Shown piece by piece: positions 46,301-58,300 of a stretch of 64,000 bases of DNA. Each line of letters starts with the position of its first letter. Within the stretch, counting starts at the first letter, position 1. The stretch is from Episyrphus balteatus. Lineage: Eukaryota > Arthropoda > Insecta > Diptera > Syrphidae. Location of the stretch: assembly GCF_945859705.1 (NCBI RefSeq), contig NC_079134.1, positions 48,166,402 to 48,230,401 of the forward strand. Reading direction: 5' to 3'. Both the position numbers and the translations under genes were made by a program. Under the pieces are notes generated by a model. The model saw only the letters and a list, made by a program, of their open reading frames with translations. It did no database searches and had not been told where the DNA came from.

Positions 46301-49300
46301 ACTGTGATAACTACCGATCGATTAAGCTGATGTCACACACCATGAAGATCGTTGAGCGGATTTTGGACGGCCGACTACGAAAAATAATACGGCTGTCTGA
46401 TGACCAGTGCGGGTTTGTCTCGGGTAAATCAACCACAGATGCCATACAGTGTTTAGGAACCGAATGGAAAAACACCGTGATTCCTCGAGGGATTTGCATA
46501 TTGTGCTGGTTGATTTCGAAAAGGCATTCGATAGACAACCACGAGATCTGATATGGGTGTCCCTGAGACAGCGAGGGGTTCCGGAAATCTACGTGCGGAT
46601 GATCAAGGACATGTACGAGGAAGTAAAAACGAAGGTAAAATGCCCCGCAGGAGTCACCGAAGAGTTCCCAATTAAAGTCGGTGTGCACCAGGGAAGCGTC
46701 CTGAGTCCTTTGCTCTTTATTACCGTCCTTGACTTTCTGCTTGAAGAAAAAGTGACGGATCCGAAAGTGAGTCAGTTATTCTTTGCTGATGATGGCGCCA
46801 TCAAGAAGATCCAACATCCCTGCAGCGAGCACTTGATGTATGGGTGGATGTTCTGGAGGGAAGTGGGTACCGGATAAGTGCGAAAAAGACAGAATATCTC
46901 TGCTGTCCATTTTCTGACCCAGACGGCCCTATTCCGGACATTTACCTGAATGGCACAATACTTCCCAAGTGCGAAAAGTTCAAATACCTTGGATCTATGA
47001 TCAACAACCAAGCTTCTTGTGATGACGACATCAACCACCGAATAAGTGTAGGGTGGATGAAGTGGCGCGAAAACTCTGCCATCTTCTGTGACCGGAAAAT
47101 GCCCCCTAAACTAAAAGGAAAGCTCTATACTGCAGTTGTTCGCCCAGCACTTACATACGGTTCACAATGTTGGACAATGTACAAAACGTATGAGAGTAAA
47201 CTGACAGCAGCAGAAATGAAGATGCTTCGTATGACAGCAGGAGTAACAAAGCTTGATCGAATAAGAAGCAAGAAAATCCGAGGAAGTCTTCACGTCAAAA
47301 ATACCGTCTTGGATAAAATACAGCATGACCGTTTAAGCTGGTACTGTCATGTACAAAGAAGAAACCCTGAGAACCCAGTTCAAAAGGCGATCGCATACGA
47401 CGTTCCAACGCAATCGCGAAGAAGAGGCAGGCCTAAGAACTCATGGAGAAGACAAATGCAACGACAACTGCATTCAGTTGGCCTTAGACATGGAACAATT
47501 CAAAATCGAGAAGCCTGCCGACGTTTCCTGAGGTCAACCCGGCGAACCCCACATGCGGAGCCGTAGTGTGAAGCAGTAGAGTGGGAGAGTTGTGACCCCA
47601 TCCGAGATCATGACTATCGTCGATAATGGAGAAGAAGAAGAAGAACAGACTTGCAGTGCTCTAACTCTGAAAGTATCACTTCTATAAAAAATAATTTACT
47701 AGAAAAATAAATATAATTATATACATATTTGCAATCAGAGAGATCCTTTTTACATTTTCTGTGCAACAAGTCGTTCTCGAGATATTAAGACTGTTACGTT
47801 TTTTTTTTCAAAATTGCGGACGTCCCACTAGACCAATCAATACGCAAACTAAGATTTATGCTCAGAATAAATCTCTTTTTAAAACTGCATCCAAACTTAG
47901 CTGACGTCAAAATTTTTTTTCAGATTTCCTGCATTTGACTTCTCATTGCATATTTGCCTAGAGTAGACCATGAATAAAAACGAACAATATCATAACTTCA
48001 TAAAAACTTAAACTGACTTATTATTCCATAAAGTTATAAATCATAAACTTACTTTTCACATACCTGTCGGTAATACTTTTTATAAAAGGGAATTAAGTTA
48101 ATCCTAAAACAAAAAACAAACAACGTCCGGAAATACATTGTTAAAAGATTTATTTTAGATGACTTTCTTAACAATTTGATGAAAAACAAATTTGTTGTTC
48201 TGATAAGCTACTTAATTAGAGTTAAATTAATTTTGAACTTCATGCATGTGTCACTACGTCAACTACGTACATGTGTATCATTTTTTTTGTTCCCAATTAA
48301 AAAAGTACAAAAAAGTTTACCCTTAGTTTAGAAACATATTCTAAAACTGACTTTCATAAATAAATTAAACTGTGATTTGTAAATAAAATTGTTATCATTT
48401 TTAATTCATGGTACTTCTCTATGTCGCATTAGAGTGGGTAACAAAAAGTTATAAAATACTATAAATTTGTCTTTCAAAATCTGACAAGGCTCTAAGGCAT
48501 ATGATGGGCAAGCTAACATTTACACAATGATTTCATTTTGTTTGCATACAAAAATATTTATATTCACATGATATAACTTGGTATGGGAGCTGACAATGGG
48601 AATGTTAAGCTATGCGATTTTATCGTCTTTGAGATATGGAAAATTTATTTTAAGATGTTTATTTTTCTATTGAGTGCTTCATTTGCAAAATAAATGACAG
48701 AAAAAAACTACCATTTACTAAATGTTATTTATTCTCTATTTGTTTAAGGGCCAATTTTTCAATACTCAGATAAACCTCAGTTAGAGCTTATTCCTAGGAA
48801 TAAAAGTTTTTTTATATTGGCATTTGGCAGTTTTTATTTTTCTGATAGTCTAACTGACGATTGAAAAATCAGGGCTAAATAAAAATCGAGAGGATTTGTT
48901 GAAACAAATAATCATCATTATTTGTCGTAGGATATTCTTAGGGCAAGATAATGCTGTACCTACATATTGCATGAGAAACCCAAGTTACTTAAGTGGATTT
49001 ATTTCCCATTAAGTGAGAACTAACAACTATGTCCCTCAATGGACTTACTTTCCAGGGATTTATTTCCCTCCTCAGCACTGGTTGATACACAAAAAATATA
49101 ATATTGATTACCTATAAAAATTTAATAGTTTACCTGTAATTGGCGGGCTAAGAAAAGTTGTAAAAGGTAGAGCCAGGTAAATAATAGCAATCTCTTCAAC
49201 AGTCAATCCAATTGATTGCATGTGAATTGTAAGATAGGGCAAAAGTGATGACGTCGCTGAAAAAAGAAATAAATATTAAAATTATATTTTTATTTTTATT

Positions 49301-52300
49301 TATATGCAAGATGATAGTATATTTTTTTTAAATTTAAGTTTATTAAACGTGTCTTAATCTTAATTAATAAAACCTTGTTTTCAGTTCCTGATCTTAGTTA
49401 TGAACAATATTAATTAAAAAATAACGTGTATCTGTACCTACTGTGGAAAACAAGGTCTTCCTTTTGGAATTCAAAAAAAAAAGGTACCTGACATAAAACC
49501 GTTCACTTGGTTTTCGACTTTCTCACAACTTAAACGACTTCAACAAAAATGTTTGTGCAAAAACTTAACCCATCCCCTTTTACTATTTCTTATCTTATGT
49601 AATTGTTTCGGGAATATATCAAATGTGAATGAAAATTTGTTGGTTTTTCCTATTCATTCTGTGAACTTTAAGATTTATTTTGAAACTAGTTATGTAGAAT
49701 ATGGCCAACGGCGTAGACAAGGGGGGCAGGGCCGTAGCCAGGGGGGAGGGCATTGAGGGGCAATGCCCTACTATAAATTTAAAATGCCCTACCTTAAAAA
49801 TGCCTTTGGAAAATGCGCTACATGGAAAAATGCCCTACCTTTAAAAATACCCTTCTTAAAAAATGCGTACCTACTTTCAAAAATGCTTAAATTTTTAAAA
49901 TTCCCTGCCTTGAAGACCTACCTTTAAACATGCCTCACTTATGAAAATATCTTACTTTCAAAAATGCTCTAGCTTTTAAAATGCACTAAATTCAAAAAGG
50001 CTGCACCTTCAAAAAAGCTCTAGGTTTAAAAATGCCCAACTTATAAAGATGCCGTACCTTTAAATTTTCTCAAGCTTTAAATATTCCTTGCCTCAAAAAA
50101 TTTAAACGATTACCAATGAACTACCAGATAAGACCTTTGTCCCACCTTAAATTCAACTCTGGCTACGGGCTTGAAGGGGGTCAGAGGGTCATGAACTCTC
50201 CCCAAAAACTCAAAACTTTAACAAAACATTTGTATGTTATACTAAATTCCTCCTTTAAGTAAAATGATTTTCCAAATTGTGAAGTTTTAGAACAGGAACG
50301 AAAAAGAAAACTGAATTTTTGTATGTGGTTATTTTTATTATTTTACCTTATGTTGAGGATGTGCTCATATTTTTAGTTGGATTATGATTATGTTGATTTG
50401 TTTGATAATATATAGCATTGATAGAAGCCTAATTGAGCTCCATTTAACAGTTTGAGCGGGATTCAAAATCCGAACAAGGAATATATTCAAAGCTTTTAAA
50501 AAGAAAATGAAGTGGGTAGGTAAAAAAAGCATATGTTAAGGACAAGTCCCACCTAGTTTGCACCAGTACCTTTTTAGTTGCTTCTGTCTAATGTGGAATA
50601 TATGTTAAAATATAATAGCTGATAGCCGCTACTTGCCAGCTATAAATAAAGAACTAAACAATAACAATTTTGCTTCTATAAAGCTTTACAGATGTTACCG
50701 TTGCTTCCGTAAGGCTCTATAGAAGCAAAAATGTTTGTAGGGAATAGCTTTTAAGTAAAAAATTTGTATCTATAAAGAAGGTACACATTTTAGCAATGTT
50801 GCTAAATGATAACTTAACATAAACGCCGTTTCGTGATTAATAGATTTTGACACAAATTTCATGTTTTTTTTCAAGTAAAATTGTTTCTTTTTCCCAAAAC
50901 GGAACTTTTAATTAATATTCATTTTTATCAAAAAACAAAACCGACTTCCATATCTAAAACTGGGTTTTATAGTTTTTCTAAAAGTTCCTTTGGCCAGAAC
51001 TGAATTAAATGGGACCACATGGCAGCCACCAGCTTTCCAATACAAAAAGAATTATCAAAATTGGTTCACTCAGTCCAAAGTTCCGAGGTAACAAACACAA
51101 AAAAAAAAAAATTCACTGAATACCTCCTCCTTTTTGGAAGTCGGAAAAATAAGGCAAAAGATCAATATTTCGAATCAGAAAATATTCTTGAATGTTTCGG
51201 TGTTACGTGAATCAGCAATCATTGATTTTTAATTTCTTTTGAGAACATTCTATCCCTCTCGTCATTAAAATAATTATTATGTTTTTTCAACAAGTTTTGT
51301 TTGGCTATTTAATTTTTTGAGGTTGACAAAATTAAAATCAATTTTATTTTCGATGCAGTTTTTCGTTTAAAAACCTTAGGTTCGTTTGTCTGAGGTTAGG
51401 AAAAAAGTTTACCTTTGTTATATATTCCACCACTTGTTATTCAAAATATACAATCGAAAAGAAAAATAATGCAGAGTTATATTGGAAGGTAAAGTATTCA
51501 GTCGAAGTACAGTGTATTTTTAAGAACAGGGAGGTCTTAAAGGAAAATTTGGCCTTAAGGCCACTAAAGCAAAAGAATCACATAGGCATACTGTTTTTTT
51601 TTTGCGAATCTTAGAATTCCCCGAAACGCCTAAAGAACCAATTTTATTTTTTTATATCGAGACATGTCAAAAATTATATAATTTATCTGTCCAAAATTAC
51701 ACTTTTGTTAACATAGGTTATCTTTTTTTACCAATTTTACAAATTAAAAACAATTTTACTCCATTAATCAAACAAAATTATTTAATGAGGAAGGTTACGA
51801 TTTGTAATAAAAATTACTTAAAATTAACGAATCGACTTTTCATTTAAAGGTAATGCCAAACTAACGATTTCCGAAATACTCTGAACTTCTTCGGACAGTT
51901 TGAGGAGCAAAACGCCAATAGTTTCGTTTTTTTGGTTGCCATATAAACCTTTTTTTCCCATTTTATAATTTTCATTGACTCATTCTAAACTTCATATTAA
52001 TTTTAGGTAAAGATTCAAATTAAGTATAATTTGAGCTCAGTTTTTTTAAGCTGCAAAATTAGTTTTATACTCTAAAAATATATTTACCAAAAAATTAGTT
52101 CGGTGTACAATTTTTTGCGACCAAGGATGTTTTATATGACTAGATGTATTTGTGTGTATATTTTTCGAAAATTAATATTAATAATATTTTTGAATCACAA
52201 TGGTAAAATATATACAAATATGTACATATTTTTATTTTCAGTTGAAACCTTCATAAATAAATTTTATGTAGGAACACAAATTATGAAATCTTTTCAATAG

Positions 52301-55300
52301 TTAATTGCTGCGTCACTAAATTTAACCAAGCATTCATATTCATATGTGGTATATGTTTGTATGTACATAAATTAAAATGTAATGCTTCACACTAACTCCA
52401 CATACAAACACAATATACTGACCCCATTTTGAACATTACCGCCAGCCTCCCAACCTAATCCAATATTTATGTCAATGTCAGTTTATTTACATATAGAACA
52501 TACCTAACTACCATATCATACAGATATGATGTTATATTTTGTAACATGTCCTCAACATATCTAAATCATGACCAATATGCATGTTGTACACATACATAAA
52601 TGTATGTCATAGCCACTTTCAACCTCAACGTCATCTTCTCTAAACGGAAAAATTCTAATTAAAGTCCACTTTTATCTAATTACAGTTCATCGGTGTATTT
52701 TCCTATGAAATTACCACAAACGAAAAGTGGACACAGAGTGCGGCGCGCAAGCTGGTATCATTGTTACTCACAGTCTATACAACCTACAACAAAAGAGAGT
52801 ATAATACCCACAACACAACCCTCGCCCTCATCCACAACATACATTCATACATACAAACAGACAAAGGCAATATTGCATCCGATTAGAGTCGTTGTGTGTA
52901 ATAAAGCCGAACGCAATACCAACGTAATCGAAATGAAAATAAAAATAAACAAAAAATAGAGTCCGACTTGACAAAGTGTTTCGTTTAAATTGCCACAAAA
53001 TCACATCTTGTACGAGTAATTAGGAGAAACAGTTGGTGATATTTCATACTAGATAATGACCTCTAAAATTTTACTACGACTGCATTGAAAATACTCGAGA
53101 AACTAGGAACTGTCAACTATTTATGTTTTATGTCATGTTTTATAGACACTTGCATATTCATTAACTTTAAGAATTATATTTTCTTAGAGATTCTTGAAAT
53201 TTTAAGACTGCAATGAAAAACCTTTATTCATAATATGTCAACATTTTTTTACTATCACAAAGTATTTATCAATAACTAACTCCTATTTATTTAAATTTGG
53301 ACTTTGTTTAATTTTCTTTTCCCTCAGAAGGCATCTAATTAATTTATATGAAATTGTACACTGTGGCGTATGAGTACTTTTTTTCTTGCAAATGTACTTC
53401 AAATTAAAAAAAATATTCCATATTCTTGTTCAAAAATTTAATTTTTCATGTATAATTAATTTCATGTAGATTTTCATGTTGATAGGTCCGAATTTTAAGG
53501 GAGATACATTCTTTTTGGCCCTTTTTTGGTACTTTCTGGGAAGTATGAAATCTGTCAGTTTTTTAAGGGCAGATGATGAAATGCTTTTAAATTTTGAACA
53601 CTTCGACTGAAACGAAAGCCGGGTTCGGGTTCTCATAAACTACTAAAAACAAAATAGGGCCCACCCAAGAATGTCTAAAAAAATACTTAATTTTTTAACA
53701 TTGTCAAAGCGAATTAATGCATTGTAGAGTTTACATGTATATGAGCACTTATCACTGCTTTGAACAAAGATTTACCGTGCATTGACATGTAAGCTCTAAG
53801 ATGCATTGATTTTCTTTGACTATGTTAACCAATTACCTAAGTAATTTTCAGGCAATTTTCAAAATGAATCTTGTGGGGGCAATATTCTGTTTTCAATAGT
53901 TTACTATGATTTTAAATAAATTATTTAAATAAATTTTAAAAACTAGATTGGCGCCACTTTTTGTCAATATTGCCCTGTAGGTAGAGGTCAGGACTTTTAC
54001 TATGTTTAATAGTTAAAATGCCTTAATTTAGGGCTCCACCAACTTTCAGCTTTTACCTAATTAATTTGACTATATGCCTTTTTTCAGCTAATTTTACTGG
54101 ACTATAGTATAGGCAGGTCTGAAGTCTGATCTTCCCAAATAAAAAAAAATTATGTTAATATTATTCAAGCGTGTGTTTTTCTTGATATAAACCGTGGTCA
54201 TAGTAATAGACCGATTTTCAAAGCGTTACTGATTGTTTAATAGTTAAATATAATAAAAGGAATATGTTAACGCCCAACCTACATTGCAGCAGAGTCAACG
54301 ATTATTTTGTTTCAGAATAAAATATTTTGTTAATTTAACTAAAAAAAAACAACTTTTATTAACTTGCAACAGCGTCAAAGAGGCGCTATTAAAAGTGGAG
54401 ACTTACGCAGGGCTTATAATTCTTAAATAAGAACTCGATTTTTCTGTCGTTACTATTAACAGGGTTTTCTCCATCTCCATTAACATTAATCGGAAACAGG
54501 ACACACCAAATGAAATTATGATGAAATATGAAAGCCCCAACAATTTTAATAACTATAATTTCACATGTACATAAATAACGTTATTCATTGCATTATATAT
54601 CTGTGTCAATAAGTTAAAAGAGCTTAAGTCAATTTTTATAATTTTTCAGTATAAGCAAATGAAATTTGTGGAATTGATTTTTTTGCACTTTTTTTGTGAT
54701 TACTTTTAAACTGTTGCCGCTAGACTAACAATTTTTTTTTAGGATACAGGCGTTATACAATTAATTTCCATATTTATATTTTTTCTTGAAAATGTTCGGG
54801 ACGACCGTTACAATTGTAAAAATATATTACTTAGACTAAAGTATAAAATTTGGCGAACATTTCAAGGAACAAAACAGCTTATGTTACTTAAGCTGTTTTG
54901 CAAAATTGGGTTTGGTTCAAAATGCAATTTTTTAAAATGGCTTAGGTCGACATAAGAACACAAATGGTTCACTCGACCACAAGTTTAAAATAGCTTATGT
55001 TGACCTAAGCGATGAATATATTTGAATTCAAATTGTCATAAAAGCTTATGTCATGACTTAAGCTGATTTAAAATAAAATGCACGACTGGGTCTCACGAAC
55101 TTGCTCTTAGAGTTAAAGTTGCTTAAATTTTTAAGACTTTTTATATAGAAATTTGGATAATGTAGGTACCTAGAAAAAAAAAATAAAAAAAAAAAATTCG
55201 TTTTTAAAAAAATAAAATAAAATCTGAAATCAAATTGCCCTCCAAAACAAGTATGCAGTTTTGATTGATATATTAACATAAATTAAAAAAAAAAATTTCA

Positions 55301-58300
55301 AAATCGTTAGAGCCGTTTTTTAAAAAAACTAATTTTGTATAAATAATTTTTTGGAAAAAAAGTTTTAAAATAAAATTGGTATGCCATTTTGTAGAAATCA
55401 CTAATCAACATCTACACACAAAATTTCAAAAAAAATTCAATGTTCGGTTTTCGAAAATTTGATTTAAAAAAAAAAATTTCAAATTTTTGTTAAAAAATCC
55501 AAAAATTATTTTTTTGGAAATTTTATTTTTGGCTTATACTAAAATTATATAAATGCTTCTTTACAAAAAGTTTCGTTGAAATCGAATAAGCACTTTCGGA
55601 GATAATCGGATTTGAAAAAAAACGGTTCTATGGCAGGTATGGTTAATAATGATTTTCAAACAAAATTTTTTTTATTAAAAGATAGACTTTGTCTTTAAAC
55701 TTACATTTGAATTTTTTTTAACAAAATCGTTGGAGCTGTTTTTGAGCAATTTCAATTTTATTAAAATCGGTATATGACAAGTACCGTTATTTTTGGTCCA
55801 AAAAAATTAATTCCAAAAACTCCTCTGTAGAGTCGCCAAATAATGCTACACACCAAGTTTGACATCAATCGGTCCATCCATTTAGGCTGTAGCTTCGTTT
55901 ACAGACAGACAGATGAACTTCCGGGACCCAACTTTTTGGCATTGTCTACCATCGTAATGTCATTGAAAAATGCTATCTCAACTTTTTTTTTTTTGTACGA
56001 ATGCATAACTTGATATATAGTACCTATATCGCAAGTAAAAATGTATTCTTTTTAAGATTTGGACGATTTTATTTTAACATATGCCTAAGCTATTATGCAA
56101 ATGCAGTTTTTGTCCAAAAAGACTCAAGCTAATATGATTTTTTTAAATTTAACTGTTTATATTTTGCGTAGAGAAATGAGACCCAGACTAAAACAAAGCT
56201 GTACAAAAGGTGAACATGTTAAGCAAATAAAATTGATTTTCACTCATGTCGACATAAGCTCTTTTAACTTATTACCACAGATATATTATGCATTTTCTTT
56301 TATAACACATATATTTACACTCGTGTCTATACATTAATACCAATATTTTTTTTAATATTTGAAGTTTTTTAAATTATGTATTTTAATAATAAACAATTTT
56401 TTTTAAACAACTCAATCTACATATTTAAAAAAAAATTTTTTTCTCAAAATCCATTGTAATACAATAAATAAAATATACTAACTTTGGGAAATAACTCAAT
56501 ACGCGTGGATTAAAATTAGGCCTTCTCGATTTTCAGCGCTGGTGTTAGTTGAAAAAATGGCGAAAAAATGTGGAAAAAGGATATCCATCGAAGTTTTAAC
56601 TTCACAAATGGTGAACAAGAGCGATTTAAAAAGCAGGAAGTGCAAAATCAGCGATGTGACCACAAACTGAAACAACCATTATCTATCTTTCAATCAACCT
56701 AATCAGTGAAGGGAAATTTCATTTGACAAATTTTAAAAAACAGAGTTTATACGAATCAGAATTTAATACATCATGAGTCCTCATGTATTATAGGTATGTG
56801 TTGATAATGGCTTCCATATGATAACGAAGACTTCCGGAAGTCTACGTGCAGAAGATATCGAGCAACTAAAACCGAAGTTCCCAATCGAGGTTTGTTTGGG
56901 GTATTGAAAGTATCCCTTGCTCTTTATAATAGTTGTTGACTTTCTGTTTTAATACAGGTAGTGGATCTAAAAGTTAATCAGTAATTCTTAACTGAGAGTA
57001 ACAAAGCCATCATAAAGATCAACCTTACATGCACTTGATGCATGTGGCTCGGATATTTTAGAATGATTTTCAAACCTATTGCGGATATTTATTTGAAGCA
57101 GTGATCCTCAAGTGTATAAATAATTTTTTTCGTACAAATTAAAAAGACAGTTCTCATTAAATCTCATTTTTCAGCAAACTTTCAAATTTTCTTCTAGCTC
57201 TCGTTTTCTCCAATGAGAGAAAATCTGACATTCCTATCGTGTAAGTGCTTACACTGTTAAATTGTGGTCAGTATGACCACATGGCAGCTATTCTGTCTGC
57301 TAAGTTAGTCAAAGTGAACCTTTCAAATAAGAAACAAAAAAAAATCCGAGTAGGTCTTCACATCAAAAATATATCATCGACACGATTAAGGCTGTAATGT
57401 CATGTTCAAAGAAGAAGACCTGGGAGCCCAAACAACACGACCTTACAACACAATTGCAAAGACGAGACAGACCTAAAAACTTCTGGAGAAAATAAACGAA
57501 AAGTAAGATTAAGACCTCTTCATTAGTTTATTTTTGACTAAAAGTGGATATGTCCCGTTTTTCCTCTGGACCCTTGGCGGTGAAAAGTTCATGGGGAGCC
57601 TAAAAATGAGTTAGGTTGACATGTTGGGATCATGTCAATAGTTGAAAAAAAGAAAGTACAAAAACAATAGAAAATATCGATAGGATGCGTGTAATTATTT
57701 TCTAAGAATTGAAGGGATCTGCAATTTACATCGAGCCCAAAGGGCTTAGCAGACCCAACTAACTACATCTGTAAGACCTTATAGATGCAAAGTTGTTAGT
57801 CCTCACAAGAGGAAATCTGTATAATTATCTATGGAAAAAATATTTTTTGGAAGTGAAGGCTGAGATATGAACCCAGATCTCAAACGTCATTTTCTCAACA
57901 AAAAAAAAAAGCAGCAATTTTATCAATCCTAAAATTCCGATATGTATGACTGTTAAACTGTTAAACCACTTCAACCCTAGCCTAAACTTAAGTTTTATAT
58001 ATTTTTTAAAAAAGGATATGAAAAAATTTAGTTTTGTTTAATTTATTTGTATTAGTACGAAGTCCTCAAGTATAAAAATACTACCTACTTTTTTTTACAT
58101 TGACCGCTAAATAAAGAAATAAAAAATCTCAGAGAGAGAGAAAAAAAAAGCTCAAAAAAGCTGTAGGTAAATAATACGTACAAACAACTGACAGAGACAC
58201 GCTCACATGATCTAATCGAATCTCATTGAAGTACCTCTAGGCTTATTTTTATATTGTATATAAAATGATGCACAAGAATAATAAGAATATCACTTAAGTT

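Noticed and set aside
52693..52959. 88-codon + strand ORF with less AT-rich codons
   Set aside because: No recognisable domain, Thr/Gln/His low complexity and no splice or conservation evidence; lies in MFSD6-like intron 1.
57830..57990. tRNA-derived SINE on the - strand (GGTTTAAC and GGGTTCATATCTC as A and B boxes)
   Set aside because: Box matches are weak, no second copy was found in the window and no clear tail or target duplication.
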